Source: Deltaproteobacteria bacterium
Lineage (GTDB): Bacteria; Myxococcota; Kuafuiibacteriia; Kuafuiibacteriales; Kuafuiibacteriaceae
NCBI GenBank assembly: GCA_020632995.1
Contig: JACKEN010000001.1
Coordinates: 2,178,461-2,242,460 of the forward strand
Direction: 5' to 3'
DNA: 64,000 nucleotides
Positions within the stretch are counted from its first letter, which is position 1, and every line of letters starts with the position of its first letter. Positions 26,722 to 35,563 of the stretch are shown piece after piece. The notes beneath the pieces were generated by a model. It searched no databases. It saw only the letters and a list, made by a program, of their open reading frames with translations, and had not been told where the DNA came from. Both the position numbers and the translations under genes were made by a program.

Positions 26722-27702
26722 TCAGTGCCAGGGCAGGCGCGCCCGGGCCGACCAATAGCCGGCGGGGGGTTCGACCAGCTCGGCCAGGGCCGCCTCGTCC
26801 TCGGCCCCCCACGCCACCCCGGCCGCGGCCAGGTTGCTGTCGAGCTGGGCCTCGGTCACCGCGCCGCTCAGCACCACGGACACGAAGGGGCGGGCCAGGG
26901 CCGCGGCGAGGGCCCAGGCGTCGACCGCCACCCCGTGTGCCTCGGCCCGAGCGCGGACGGTCGCCGCCGCCGCGCCGGGCAGGGTCTGCAGGCCCCGCGG
27001 GGTCAGGCGGCCGTTGGCCACCCCCTCCTTCACCACCACCCCCAGCCCGGCCGCCGCGGCCTCCGCCAGCGCCGGGCCCACCGAGGGCTCGAGGGGGTTC
27101 CACGTGGCCTGGACCACCTCGAAGAGCGGCACCCCCGCCACCTCGACCGCGAGCGCCGCCCGCAGGGTCGCGGCCTGCCCGGGGCCCGAGAGCGAGAGCC
27201 CGACCTTCACCCCGTGCCCCGCCCGCAGCTCGGCCAGGCGCTCGAGCACCGCGCGATCCTCGAGCACCCCGGTCTCCAGGGTCGCGCTGTGGATCGCGTA
27301 CACCGCGAGGGCCGGGCCCAGCCGAGCCCGGGACTCCGCCCACTGTCGCTCGAGGACCGGCAGGCGGTGGTCCTTCACCTCGTGCACCGGGGCGTCCACC
27401 CGCCAGTCGGCCACGTACGTGTAGCCCCACTTGGACCCCACCGCCGGGGCCACCCCACGCCGGGCCAACCAGCGCCCCAGGAACCCCTCGGCGTCCCCGT
27501 AGGATCGGGCCGCGTCGAAGTAGCGCACCCCGGCCGCCCAGGCCCGGTCGAGGAGCCGGCCTGCCCGCGCCTCGAGGGCGTCGGGGGCCCGCGCCCCGCC
27601 CAGATCCTCGGCGCGGCCCAGGGTGATGTAGCCGGGCCGCCCGACCGCGGCGAGCCCGAAGCCCATCGCGCTCACCGGCAGCCCGGCCAGGGTGCGGGTC
27701 AC
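26722..27702 (-). CDS. Aldo/keto reductase family protein
   Basis: A 326-residue TIM-barrel AKR. Visible are the N-terminal PVSAMGFGLAAVG, GVRYFDAARSYGDAEGFLG with catalytic Asp and Tyr, SKWGYTY with Lys, and YAIHSATL with His. The C-terminal cofactor region resembles family members such as the L-galactose dehydrogenase group. It should reduce a carbonyl with NAD(P)H. The GTG start (27702) overlaps the stop of the upstream GNAT-like gene by 4 bp, so the two are coupled. A 125-bp spacer separates it from the P-loop gene. Confidence 0.82.
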   Translation of the reverse strand: MTRTLAGLPVSAMGFGLAAVGRPGYITLGRAEDLGGARAPDALEARAGRLLDRAWAAGVRYFDAARSYGDAEGFLGRWLARRGVAPAVGSKWGYTYVADWRVDAPVHEVKDHRLPVLERQWAESRARLGPALAVYAIHSATLETGVLEDRAVLERLAELRAGHGVKVGLSLSGPGQAATLRAALAVEVAGVPLFEVVQATWNPLEPSVGPALAEAAAAGLGVVVKEGVANGRLTPRGLQTLPGAAAATVRARAEAHGVAVDAWALAAALARPFVSVVLSGAVTEAQLDSNLAAAGVAWGAEDEAALAELVEPPAGYWSARARLPWH

Positions 27703-28760
27703 GGGCGCACCGAGTCGATGAGGCGCAGGGCCCAGCGCCCCACGTCGAGGGCGAAGGTGCGGGCGTCGTGGGCGACCAACGCCCCGCGATCGAAGTAGAC
27801 CGAGGCCTGCAAGGTGTCCTTCGCCTCCGCCGCGCCGAGCCGCATCCACTCGAAGCCGGTGGTGACGTCGGCGTCTTGCAAGCCGTCCTGCAGGAGCTGC
27901 TCCTCCAGCATCAGCCACAGCACCTGGCTCGGCGCGAAGGACTCGTGCGCGGGGTTCTCGACCCCCCACGCCACGTGGTAGCGGCGCCCGACCGTGAAGC
28001 CCAGCACCGCCGCGGCCAGGCTGTCGCCCGCGTACAGCGCGGTGGCGGCGAAGCTGGGGCAGCACTCCGGCATCAGGGCCCAGAAGCCCGGGGCGGTGGG
28101 GTGCGGCCGGAAGCGGGGCGGCCGCCCAGAGTCCATGGCGTTGGCGTCGTACCAGTCGGTGAGGGTCGGCAGGCTCTCTTGCAGCGCCGCCGCGCTCAGC
28201 TTCGGCTCCAGCCTCAGGTTGCCGCTCTTCTTGAGCCCCGCCACCTGGTTGCTGTTCGCCTTCTTGTCGAGCTTCTGCTCCGCCCGCTCGGGCGAGAACG
28301 GCATGCGCCAGTGCTTGGCCGAGTGCAGGCGCGTGCGCCGGCCCATCGGGCGGGTCCGCGCCGTCCAGTCGGTCGGGGCGCCCTCGGGGAGCGCGGCGAA
28401 GGTGAGCACCCGCCCCGGGAAGCGCGGCTCGAGGGCGAGGAGCGCCCGCTCCAGGAAGTAGCTCCCGCGCAGGGGGCGGGCCAGCCAGCCGTGCACCGAG
28501 GCCTGGAAGTTCACCGCCGGCACCAGCTCCTCGGTGAAGCGGTCGCGCGCCAGCGGCAGCAGGCCCTCGAGGCCGCCGTCGGGCGCGCGCTCGACCACCA
28601 CCACGGGCTCGAAGCGATCCGCGAAGGCCTGGTACCAACCGAGGGCGAGGGTCGGGAAGGTGTAGGCGGTGTCCCAGGGGCAGGCCGCGCTCAGAGCCGG
28701 CCAACCCGCCCGGACCTCTGGGCCCAGCGCCGCCTCGCCGATCAGGACCTCGACCCCCAT
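27699..28760 (-). CDS. GNAT-superfamily (BioF2/FemAB-like) protein
   Basis: The 353-residue protein has the layout of BioF2-like/CelD acyltransferase proteins: an N-terminal domain with WDTAYTFPTLALGWYQAF and a C-terminal GNAT fold with VLGFTVGRRYHVAWGVENP and FAPSQVLWLMLEEQLLQDG near residues 250-300. Family members make cell-surface or peptidoglycan modifications or act in polysaccharide biosynthesis. It is the first gene of a two-gene operon with the aldo/keto reductase, and its promoter region is shared with the divergent FadR-type gene, whose operator lies 48 bp upstream of this start. Confidence 0.7.
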   Translation of the reverse strand: MGVEVLIGEAALGPEVRAGWPALSAACPWDTAYTFPTLALGWYQAFADRFEPVVVVERAPDGGLEGLLPLARDRFTEELVPAVNFQASVHGWLARPLRGSYFLERALLALEPRFPGRVLTFAALPEGAPTDWTARTRPMGRRTRLHSAKHWRMPFSPERAEQKLDKKANSNQVAGLKKSGNLRLEPKLSAAALQESLPTLTDWYDANAMDSGRPPRFRPHPTAPGFWALMPECCPSFAATALYAGDSLAAAVLGFTVGRRYHVAWGVENPAHESFAPSQVLWLMLEEQLLQDGLQDADVTTGFEWMRLGAAEAKDTLQASVYFDRGALVAHDARTFALDVGRWALRLIDSVRP

Positions 28761-28807
28761 GACTCCTCCGTAGCAGGGCCCCGAGGCCGGCGCGAGAGGC
28801 CGATCAC

Positions 28808-28818
28808 TGGTCTGACCA
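28808..28818. promoter_or_regulatory. FadR/PdhR-like operator palindrome
   Basis: TGGTCTGACCA is a perfect 11-bp dyad of the TGGTnnnACCA type bound by FadR-subfamily GntR regulators. It lies between the divergent starts at 28760 and 28839/28857, so autoregulation and control of the GNAT/AKR operon are both plausible. Binding is inferred, not shown. Confidence 0.65.
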
Positions 28819-28856
28819 CTTGACCTCCAGTCCTCCGGATGACTAGGCTGCCCCCG

Positions 28857-29597
28857 ATGCTGACCCCGGTGCGGCGCCAGTCCCTGTCCGACGCGGTCTA
28901 CGAGCAGCTCAAGAGCCGCATCGTGCTCGGTGAGCTCCCGGCCGGCGAGCCGCTGCCGGCCGAGCGGGCCCTGTGCGCGGCCCTCGGGGTCAACCGCGGC
29001 GCCCTGCGCGAGGCCTTGAAGCGGCTGGAGCAGGCGGGGCTCGTTCAGATCCAGCACGGGGGCGGCACGAAGGTGACCGACTTCATGGCCACCGGCGGCC
29101 TCGAGCTCCTGCCGGAGCTGATGTTCGGCCCCGACGGTGGGCTGGACGTGGCGGTGGCCCAGAGCGTGGTCGAGATGCGGAGCGCCCTCGCCCACGACCT
29201 CGCCCGGCGGGCCGCCCAGCGCCGGACCCCGGCCCAGGCCCAGGCCCTGACCGAGGTGGTGACCGAGATGGCCGCCGCCGACCGCGCGGACCTGCTCGGC
29301 CTGCAGCGCCTGGCCATGACGTTCTGGGGCCGGGCGGTCGAGGCCTCCGGGAACCTGGCCTACCGCCTGGCCTACAACACCCTGGCCCGGGCCTACGAGC
29401 CGATCTTCGAGCTCCTCACCCAGTGCCTGGCCGACGAGCTGGCGGACCTCGAGGGCTACCGGGCCCTCGCCGACGCGATCCACCAGCAGCGCCCCGACGA
29501 CGCCGCGGCCCGCGCCCGAGCGGTCACCGCGCGCGGCGAGGCCGGCCTCATGAACGTGCTGAACGCCCTGGGCGCCGCCCAGGCCAAGAACCCCTGA
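28857..29597 (+). CDS. GntR-family transcriptional regulator, FadR subfamily
   Basis: A 246-residue regulator. The N-terminal winged helix includes SLSDAVYEQLKSRIVLGELP, LPAERALCAALGVNRGALRE and LKRLEQAGLVQIQHGGGTKV, the GntR signature. The rest is a helical FCD-like effector domain (VVEMRSALAHDLARRAA onward). FadR-type members sense acyl-CoA or organic acids. The start may also be ATG 28839, 18 bp upstream; 28857 places the helix closer to the family norm. The next gene, a fatty-acid hydroxylase-like gene, starts 16 bp downstream and may be part of the regulon. Confidence 0.88.
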   Translation: MLTPVRRQSLSDAVYEQLKSRIVLGELPAGEPLPAERALCAALGVNRGALREALKRLEQAGLVQIQHGGGTKVTDFMATGGLELLPELMFGPDGGLDVAVAQSVVEMRSALAHDLARRAAQRRTPAQAQALTEVVTEMAAADRADLLGLQRLAMTFWGRAVEASGNLAYRLAYNTLARAYEPIFELLTQCLADELADLEGYRALADAIHQQRPDDAAARARAVTARGEAGLMNVLNALGAAQAKNP

Positions 29598-29613
29598 ACC
29601 CCTGGAGGCCCCC

Positions 29614-30267
29614 ATGTCCGGACCCGCCCCCGACTGCCCCAAGACCCTCCCTCAGGTGCTGCGGCACTTCGCCCGCCACCACAGCCCCCGCGTGCTCTTC
29701 GTCCTCGCTCCGGTGGCGGTGGCCGGGCGCGTCCACCACGGCGCCTTCACCCCGTGGGATGCGCTGGTGGTGGCCGGCATCGTGGCCGGCTGGCCGTTCC
29801 TGGAGTGGCTGATCCACGTCTTCATCCTCCACTTCCGGCCCCTCCCGGTCGGGGGCCGGGTGTGGGACCCGAAGGTGAGCCAGAAGCACCGGGCCCACCA
29901 CCTCGACCCGTGGCGGGAGGACCTGATCTTCATCCCGCTCCACATCTACCCGCTCGCGGTGCCGCTCCTGATCGGACTCTGGCTGGTGGCGCTCCCGCTC
30001 CCCCTCGCCCTCACCGGCCTCGCCACGACCGCGGTGATGGCGCTGCACTACGAGTGGGTCCACTTCCTCGTGCACACCCGCTACGTGCCCCGGACCCCGC
30101 CGTACCACTCGATGTGGAAGCACCACCGGCTGCACCACATGAAGAACGAGCAGTACTGGTTCGGCGTCACCACCCGCCTGGGCGACAAGCTCCTCCGCAC
30201 CGACGGCACCACCGAGACCGTCCCCACCTCCGAGACCGCCCGCACCCTGGGGGCCGACGCGGCCTGA
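29614..30267 (+). CDS. Fatty acid hydroxylase/sterol desaturase superfamily membrane protein
   Basis: A 217-residue membrane protein with the di-iron histidine boxes of the superfamily: EWLIHVFILH, KHRAHH, YEWVHFLVH and WKHHRLHHMKNEQYWFGV. About four hydrophobic segments separate the boxes. It should hydroxylate or desaturate a fatty acyl or sterol-like lipid at the inner membrane. A GGAGG ribosome site precedes ATG 29614. It follows the FadR-type gene by 16 bp, so the pair is likely co-transcribed and the regulator may respond to its lipid substrate or product. Confidence 0.85.
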   Translation: MSGPAPDCPKTLPQVLRHFARHHSPRVLFVLAPVAVAGRVHHGAFTPWDALVVAGIVAGWPFLEWLIHVFILHFRPLPVGGRVWDPKVSQKHRAHHLDPWREDLIFIPLHIYPLAVPLLIGLWLVALPLPLALTGLATTAVMALHYEWVHFLVHTRYVPRTPPYHSMWKHHRLHHMKNEQYWFGVTTRLGDKLLRTDGTTETVPTSETARTLGADAA

Positions 30268-30372
30268 GTGCGTCCCTTCACACCTTGCATCCGGCCCGCC
30301 AGTCAGGAGAAAACACTTAGACCCACCAGGTCCCGGTGACCGCCGGTAGGGTGCTGGGGAGGACGGACGAAC

Positions 30373-32310
30373 ATGGTGAACGCGATGCACCGCCCACGGG
30401 CGGCGAGAGGACTCCTTCTGACCCTTGCCCCTGCGCTCGGGTTGGCGGCCTGCGGCGGCCCCGGCGGGTTGGAGGAGACGCGGCACCCCACCGGGAGCAG
30501 CGCCCTGGCCACGTCCCAGGGCTACTCGGCCCTGTACGTCGCCAACGCGGCGGAGGGCTCGGTGAGCCGGGTGCTGCTGAGCGAGGGCACGGTGGGCGAG
30601 CTGCCCCTGGCAGGGGAGCCCACGCGGGTGGCCCGCGCGGGGGACCGCGTCTTCGTGACCCTGCGGACCGAGCGCAAGCTGGCCGTCCTCGCGGATGATG
30701 GGCGGCGCCTGACGGTCGAGACCACGGTGCCGGTGGGGGCCGAGCCGGTGGGCGTGGTGGCGGACGAGCGCGGCGAGCACGTCTACGTAGCGAGCTCGCT
30801 CTCGAACCGGGTCGACGAGCTGGACGCGGCGACCCTGAGCGTCACCCGCACCTGGGCGGTGGGGGACGAGCCCCGCTGGCTGGCCCTGCACCCCGACGGC
30901 ACCCTGTACGTGGGGAGCGCGTGGAACGGCACCCTGACCTGGATCGACCTCGACTCGGGCGAGGTGCACCAGACCAGCCTCCCGTCGCGCAAGATCACCG
31001 TCTTCGAGACGGGCGAAGAGAAGAGCATGTCGGCCCGCATCACCGGCGACATGACGGTGAGCCCCAACGGGCAGTACCTCCTCGTCCCCTCCCTCTACCT
31101 CGACAACCACAACCCGATCTCCAGCCCCGACGAGGACGGCTCCGGGCGCATCGTCGAGAGCAGCAGCGGCGGCTACAGCTCGGACCGCTTCAACCCGGTG
31201 GTGGCGATCATCCCGATCAGCGGCAGCGGCAAGCCGAAGATCAGCGACGGGGAGCTGGTGAACCTCACCACCTTCGTCATCGATCGCCCGGTGGCGGGCT
31301 ACCCGGCCAGCGTCACGGTGGACCCCACCTCCACGGTGGTGTCGGCCACCATCGAGGGCGCGAGCGCGGTCGTGAGCTTCCGGCTGGAGTTCGACGAGGG
31401 TGGCGGGCTCTTCGACAACCTCTTCGACGACGTCGCCTTCAACAACTTCTCGTTTCGGCCGACGACCGTGCACCCCACCGCCGATGGCACCCGAGCCATG
31501 GCCTTCACCACCGATGACGACGCCTTCGTGTACAGCTTCCTCGACCGGACAGTGGAGCACCTCAACGTGGCCCAGGTCCGCACGGAGCGAGACACCGAAC
31601 GTGGTCCGATCGAGTTCTTCGGCAAACTCAGCACCGATGGCCTCCGCACCGTGGCGCAGGCCACCTTGCCGGAGGCAGTGGAGGAGGGGCGGCGCCTGTT
31701 CTACACCACCCAGGACTCCCGGATGTCGCTCGACGGCTCCGGGGTGAGCTGCGCGACCTGCCACTTCGACGGGCGCACCGACGGCCTGACCTGGACCTTC
31801 GACACCGGGATCCGGCAGACCCCCTCGCTCGCCGGGCGGGTCTCCGAGACCGAGCCGGTGCGGTGGGAGGGTGATCGGGCCACGGTCGAGGAGGACGCCC
31901 TGTTCACCAGCCAGGGGCTGATGGGCGGCAGAGGGATCCAGGACGAGGACCTCGGGCGGGTGGCGGCGTTCATCGACTGGGTGCGCGACGTGGACAGCCC
32001 CAACAAGGGCGCGAGCATGGACGCGGTGCGCCGGGGTGAGGCCCTGTTCGAGCGCGCCGACGTGGGCTGCGCCAGCTGCCACCACGGGCCGCGCTTCACC
32101 AACAACACCAACTACAGCATGTTCGGGCTCGCCGCGGTGCAGACCCGGAGCCTCACCGGGGTCGCGGGCTCGCCGCCCTACCTGCACGACGGCTCCGCCC
32201 CCACCCTGCGCGCGCTCCTCGAGCGGGTGCGGAGCGGCGAGATGGGCAACACCTCCGCCCTGAGCGACGCCGAGCTCGACGACCTCGAGGCCTACCTGCT
32301 CTCGCTTTGA
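30373..32310 (+). CDS. Beta-propeller lipoprotein with di-haem cytochrome c domain
   Basis: The 645-residue protein has a signal peptide with lipobox (LGLAACGG). Residues about 45-400 form YVTN-like propeller repeats (YVANAAEGSVSRVLL; HVYVASSLSNRVDEL). From about 435 the C-terminal part has two haem c motifs, CATCH and CASCH, with spacing and surroundings (FDTGIRQTPSLAGR; SLTGVAGSPPYLHDGSAPTLRAL) of the MauG/cytochrome c peroxidase family. A lipid-anchored periplasmic electron-transfer or peroxidase role is likely. An in-frame ATG at 30385 is an alternative start. No partner gene is obvious; the next gene is convergent. Confidence 0.82.
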   Translation: MVNAMHRPRAARGLLLTLAPALGLAACGGPGGLEETRHPTGSSALATSQGYSALYVANAAEGSVSRVLLSEGTVGELPLAGEPTRVARAGDRVFVTLRTERKLAVLADDGRRLTVETTVPVGAEPVGVVADERGEHVYVASSLSNRVDELDAATLSVTRTWAVGDEPRWLALHPDGTLYVGSAWNGTLTWIDLDSGEVHQTSLPSRKITVFETGEEKSMSARITGDMTVSPNGQYLLVPSLYLDNHNPISSPDEDGSGRIVESSSGGYSSDRFNPVVAIIPISGSGKPKISDGELVNLTTFVIDRPVAGYPASVTVDPTSTVVSATIEGASAVVSFRLEFDEGGGLFDNLFDDVAFNNFSFRPTTVHPTADGTRAMAFTTDDDAFVYSFLDRTVEHLNVAQVRTERDTERGPIEFFGKLSTDGLRTVAQATLPEAVEEGRRLFYTTQDSRMSLDGSGVSCATCHFDGRTDGLTWTFDTGIRQTPSLAGRVSETEPVRWEGDRATVEEDALFTSQGLMGGRGIQDEDLGRVAAFIDWVRDVDSPNKGASMDAVRRGEALFERADVGCASCHHGPRFTNNTNYSMFGLAAVQTRSLTGVAGSPPYLHDGSAPTLRALLERVRSGEMGNTSALSDAELDDLEAYLLSL

Positions 32311-32319
32311 GCGCCGCGC

Positions 32320-32937
32320 TCAGCCCGCGCTGCGCGCGGTGCCCCGGTAGAAGTGGCCCACGAACTTCGGGCCCTTGATGTAGTAGCGGTCGAGGCGCTC
32401 GACCTCGAACCCGGCCTCCGCCACCAGCCGGTCGATCTCGCGGTTGGTCTGGCACCCCCCGAACATGCAGCTCCAGGTGGGGTTCCAGCGATCCTGCCAC
32501 CGGGCCACCGCGGCGTCGGGGGCGCGGCCGTGCTCGAGGAACACGAAGCGCCCGCCCGGCTTGAGCACCCGACGGATCTGCTGCAAGGCGTCCTGCACCC
32601 CGGGGATGGTGCAGAGGCTGAAGGTGGACACCGCCACGTCGAAGGCGTGGTCGGCGCAGGGGATCTTCTCGCCCTCGAGGGGGATCAGCTCGACCGGGAA
32701 CGGGGCCGCCTCGATGCGCCGGGCGGCGAGGCGATGCGCGAGGACCGAGGGCTCCACCCCCACCACCGCCTCCACCCCCTCGGGGTAGTGCGGCAGGTTG
32801 AGCCCGGAGCCGAACCCCACCTCGAGCACCCGCCCCCGGACATCCACCAAGGCGCGCGCCCGGTGGCGGCCGAGCCCCTCGCTGTTCATCCCCCAATCGA
32901 CCAGGCGCGGGAGCACCGCTTCGGACCAGAACCCCAT
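32320..32937 (-). CDS. Class I SAM-dependent methyltransferase
   Basis: A 205-residue methyltransferase with motif I VLEVGFGSGLNLPHYP, motif II VVGVEPS, motif IV FDVAVSTFSLCTIPG and motif VI RRVLKPGGRFVFLEHGRAP. It resembles small membrane-associated methyltransferases of the UbiE/PmtA/METTL7 kind, with a Cys pair (SCMFGGCQTN) before the C-terminal sheet. The likely substrate is a lipid or small molecule, unproven. It is divergent from the RND exporter (30 bp between starts) and convergent with the cytochrome gene. Confidence 0.85.
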   Translation of the reverse strand: MGFWSEAVLPRLVDWGMNSEGLGRHRARALVDVRGRVLEVGFGSGLNLPHYPEGVEAVVGVEPSVLAHRLAARRIEAAPFPVELIPLEGEKIPCADHAFDVAVSTFSLCTIPGVQDALQQIRRVLKPGGRFVFLEHGRAPDAAVARWQDRWNPTWSCMFGGCQTNREIDRLVAEAGFEVERLDRYYIKGPKFVGHFYRGTARSAG

Positions 32938-32966
32938 GACGCGGTCCTCAGGCTACACTGCGGCGC

Positions 32967-35150
32967 GTGAAGGAGTCACCTCCCAGCCAGAGGCGCCGCA
33001 CGGTGGTCGGGTGGAGCACCCTCGCCGCGGTGACGGCCCTGGTGATCCTGGCCCCCCGCCCCGGGGTGGACAACTCGATCCACGCCCTGTTGGACACCGG
33101 CGCCCCCGAGGCACGGGCCTACCAGGCGTTCCTCGAGCGCTTCGGCACCGACGACGTCGTGCTGATCCGGGCGGAGGGGCCGGATCAGACCGCGGTGCTC
33201 GAGGTGGCCCGGGCGGCGCAAGACGCCTTGCTCGCGGGGGATCCCCCGGCGGTGACCCAGGTGATCTCGCCCTTCACTGCGTTCCCCGACCTCACCACCA
33301 GCCTGCTCGACCCCGAGGTCCGCGACCTGGTGGACCCGGGCGCGGTGACCCGCACCTTGAGCGGGCCCCTCTCCAAGGACCTCCCCCTCCTCCGACTCGA
33401 TCCCTCCGGCGCCGCCGCGGCGGTGGTGCTCGGGTTCGGGCGCCAGGCCGAGATCGAGGTCCGGCGGGCCCTCGTGGCCCGGCTCGAGGCGCTCCGGGGC
33501 GAGGCGCGCGCGAAGCAGGTCACCTTGCGGATGGCGGGGCCGCCGCTCTTGAACCTGGCCCTCGACCAGGCGGGGCGCGACGTGGAGCGCACCGCCTTGC
33601 CCTTGTTGGCGGTGGTGACGGTGCTCCTGCTCCTCCTCACCACCCGGAGCGTCCGGGTCACCGTGGCGCTGTTGGTGCCGGTGGGGCTCGGGGTGGCGGC
33701 GAGCGACGCCCTCCTCGCCCTCGCCGGCCGCAGCACCAACGTGATGGTGAACGTGGCCAAGCCCCTGCTGCTCGTGCTCCTGATGGCGGCGGGGGTGCAC
33801 ATCGCGGTGCGCTTCTTCCACCATCGGCGACACGGCCTCGGCCCGGCCGACGCGGCCTGGGCCGCCGCGCACGAGAAGGCCCGGCCCACCACCATGGCCA
33901 TGCTCACCACCCTCATCGGGTTCGGGAGCCTGGCCCTCTCCCAGGTGTCGCCGATCCGGACCTTCGGGCTGGTGACCGCGGCGGGGCTGGTGCTCGGCCT
34001 CCCCCTCGTCCTGTTCGGCCTGCCCGCGCTGCTCGCCGCGGTGGCCCGGGGCGCGCCGCCCCCCGAGGGCCACGTGGTGGACGCGGTGGCGGAGCGCCTG
34101 GTGCAGGTAGGCCTGCGCCACCCGCGGACCGCCATCGCGGCCGGGCTCCTCGCGATCGTCGCCGGCGCGGTGGCCTTCCCCACCCTGGGCACCGAACCAC
34201 ACGCCATCCGCTACTTCTCGCCGCAACACCCCTTGCGTGCGGACCACGACGCCCTGGAGGCGGCGGGGCTGGGCCTGTCCACGGTGGAGCTGGTGCTCAC
34301 CGCCACCGCCCCATGGGCCCTCACCCCCGCGGCGATGGGGCCGGTGGAGGCCCTGCGGAGCGCGGCGGCCGAGGCCCCCGGGGTCCGGGCCGCGTTGGCG
34401 CTGCCCCTCCTGCTGGAGGAGGCGAGCCACCAGATCCGGGGGCAAGACACCCTGCCTGACGCGGCGTTCGCGGCCGAGGTGCTGGCCGCCCGGCCCAACG
34501 AGGCCCGGCTCCTCCTCAGCGACGACCACCGGAGCCTCCGGCTCTCCCTCCTCATCGAGACCCTCGACGCGAGGGCCCTCGACGCCCTCGACGCCCGCCT
34601 GCGGGCCGCGGCGCAGGCTGACCTGCCGAAAGGGATCACCGTCTCGGTCACCGGGAGCTACCCGCTCCTGCTCAGGGCGCAACGCAGCCTGCTCGACACC
34701 CTGAAGGCGAGCCTGATCACCACCCTCCTGTTGATGGAGGTGGTGCTGGTGGGCTTCCTCGGGGGCCTGAAGGTGGCGCTGGTGGCGCTGTTGCCGAACG
34801 TGGTGCCGGTGGCCCTGAACTTCGCGCTCATGGCGGTGCTCGGCATCCCGGTCGACCTCGGCACCAGCATGACGGCGGCGGTCGCCCTCGGCATCGCGGT
34901 GGACGACACCCTCCACGTGGCGGTGGCCTTCGGCCAGGGGCCCCCCGCAACCCTCGCCGCCCGCTGCGGCCGGGCGGTGGTGCTGAGCTCGGTGGTGATC
35001 GGACTGGGCTTCCTCGCGTTGACCACCTCCGGCTTCGGCCCCACCCGGAGCTTCGGCCTCCTCGCCGGCTTCGCCATGCTCACCGCCCTGTGGGGCGACC
35101 TGGTGATGCTGCCCCCGCTGCTCCGGTGGCTCGCGCGGGGCAAGGCCTGA
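32967..35150 (+). CDS. RND-superfamily (MMPL/HpnN-like) exporter
   Basis: A 727-residue protein with two repeats of one helix, a periplasmic domain and five helices. The typical intramembrane motifs are seen in the first half (GLGVAASDALLALAG; KARPTTMAMLTTLIGFGSLA) and the second (VALGIAVDDTLHVAVAFG). The family moves lipids, hopanoids or drugs. No membrane fusion or outer-membrane partner is adjacent. The start is GTG 32967. The gene holds seven copies of the GCARG-N4-CYTGC-type dyad, including one perfect copy at 33218-33231, among the highest densities in the window. Confidence 0.85.
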   Translation: MKESPPSQRRRTVVGWSTLAAVTALVILAPRPGVDNSIHALLDTGAPEARAYQAFLERFGTDDVVLIRAEGPDQTAVLEVARAAQDALLAGDPPAVTQVISPFTAFPDLTTSLLDPEVRDLVDPGAVTRTLSGPLSKDLPLLRLDPSGAAAAVVLGFGRQAEIEVRRALVARLEALRGEARAKQVTLRMAGPPLLNLALDQAGRDVERTALPLLAVVTVLLLLLTTRSVRVTVALLVPVGLGVAASDALLALAGRSTNVMVNVAKPLLLVLLMAAGVHIAVRFFHHRRHGLGPADAAWAAAHEKARPTTMAMLTTLIGFGSLALSQVSPIRTFGLVTAAGLVLGLPLVLFGLPALLAAVARGAPPPEGHVVDAVAERLVQVGLRHPRTAIAAGLLAIVAGAVAFPTLGTEPHAIRYFSPQHPLRADHDALEAAGLGLSTVELVLTATAPWALTPAAMGPVEALRSAAAEAPGVRAALALPLLLEEASHQIRGQDTLPDAAFAAEVLAARPNEARLLLSDDHRSLRLSLLIETLDARALDALDARLRAAAQADLPKGITVSVTGSYPLLLRAQRSLLDTLKASLITTLLLMEVVLVGFLGGLKVALVALLPNVVPVALNFALMAVLGIPVDLGTSMTAAVALGIAVDDTLHVAVAFGQGPPATLAARCGRAVVLSSVVIGLGFLALTTSGFGPTRSFGLLAGFAMLTALWGDLVMLPPLLRWLARGKA
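33218..33231. repeat. Perfect copy of the GCAAG-N4-CTTGC dyad
   Basis: GCAAG-ACGC-CTTGC in the RND exporter gene. Further family members in the same gene are at 33515, 34103, 34223, 34442, 34613 and 34679. Confidence 0.8.
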
Positions 35151-35151
35151 C

Positions 35152-35520
35152 AGATCCTCGAGGCCTGAGGCCTGACCGCTGCAGCCTGAGGCCTGTAGCC
35201 TGTCTCTGAGGCCTGTAGCCTGTCTCTGAGGCCTGTAGCCTGTCTCTGAGGCCTGTAGCCTGTCTCTGAGGCCTGTAGCCTGTCTCTGAGGCCTGTAGCC
35301 TGTCTCTGAGGCCTGTAGCCTGTCTCTGAGGCCTGTAGCCTGTCTCTGAGGCCTGTAGCCGGGCGCGGCGTCAGGCTTCAGAGACAGGTCTCGGGCGCCA
35401 GGGTCCAGGCCGCTGGCTTCAGGGCGGCCGGTGGCCGCTGGCTTCAGGGCGCCGGTGGCCGCTGGCTCCTGGGCGGCCGACGGCCGCTGGCTTCAGGGCG
35501 GCCGATGGCCGCGCAGCGAG
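35152..35520. repeat. Convergent-junction repeat region, copy 2
   Basis: This fills the 413-bp gap between the convergent exporter and hydrolase genes. The left part is CCTGAGGCCTG-type words plus a 20-bp tandem array. The right part starts GCGTCAGGCTTCAGAGACAGG (35367-35387), which matches copy 1, and continues as about four 31-32-bp repeats built around GGCCGCTGGCTTCAGGGC. No open reading frame is convincing. A bidirectional terminator or dispersed repeat is the simplest reading. Confidence 0.7.
35191..35360. repeat. 20-bp tandem repeat, 8.5 perfect copies
   Basis: The unit GCCTGTAGCCTGTCTCTGAG repeats eight times without change from 35191 to 35350, followed by a half unit to 35360. Identical copies point to recent slippage or amplification, so copy number probably varies between strains. 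It uses the same TGTCTCTGA word as the other convergent-junction repeats. Confidence 0.95.
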
Positions 35521-35563
35521 CCGCCAAGCGAGCGAGCACGGGGCCGACTCATGAACGCAGGCC

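Noticed and set aside
35191..35360. CRISPR array
   Set aside because: The 20-bp units are directly adjacent with no spacers and no cas genes are near.
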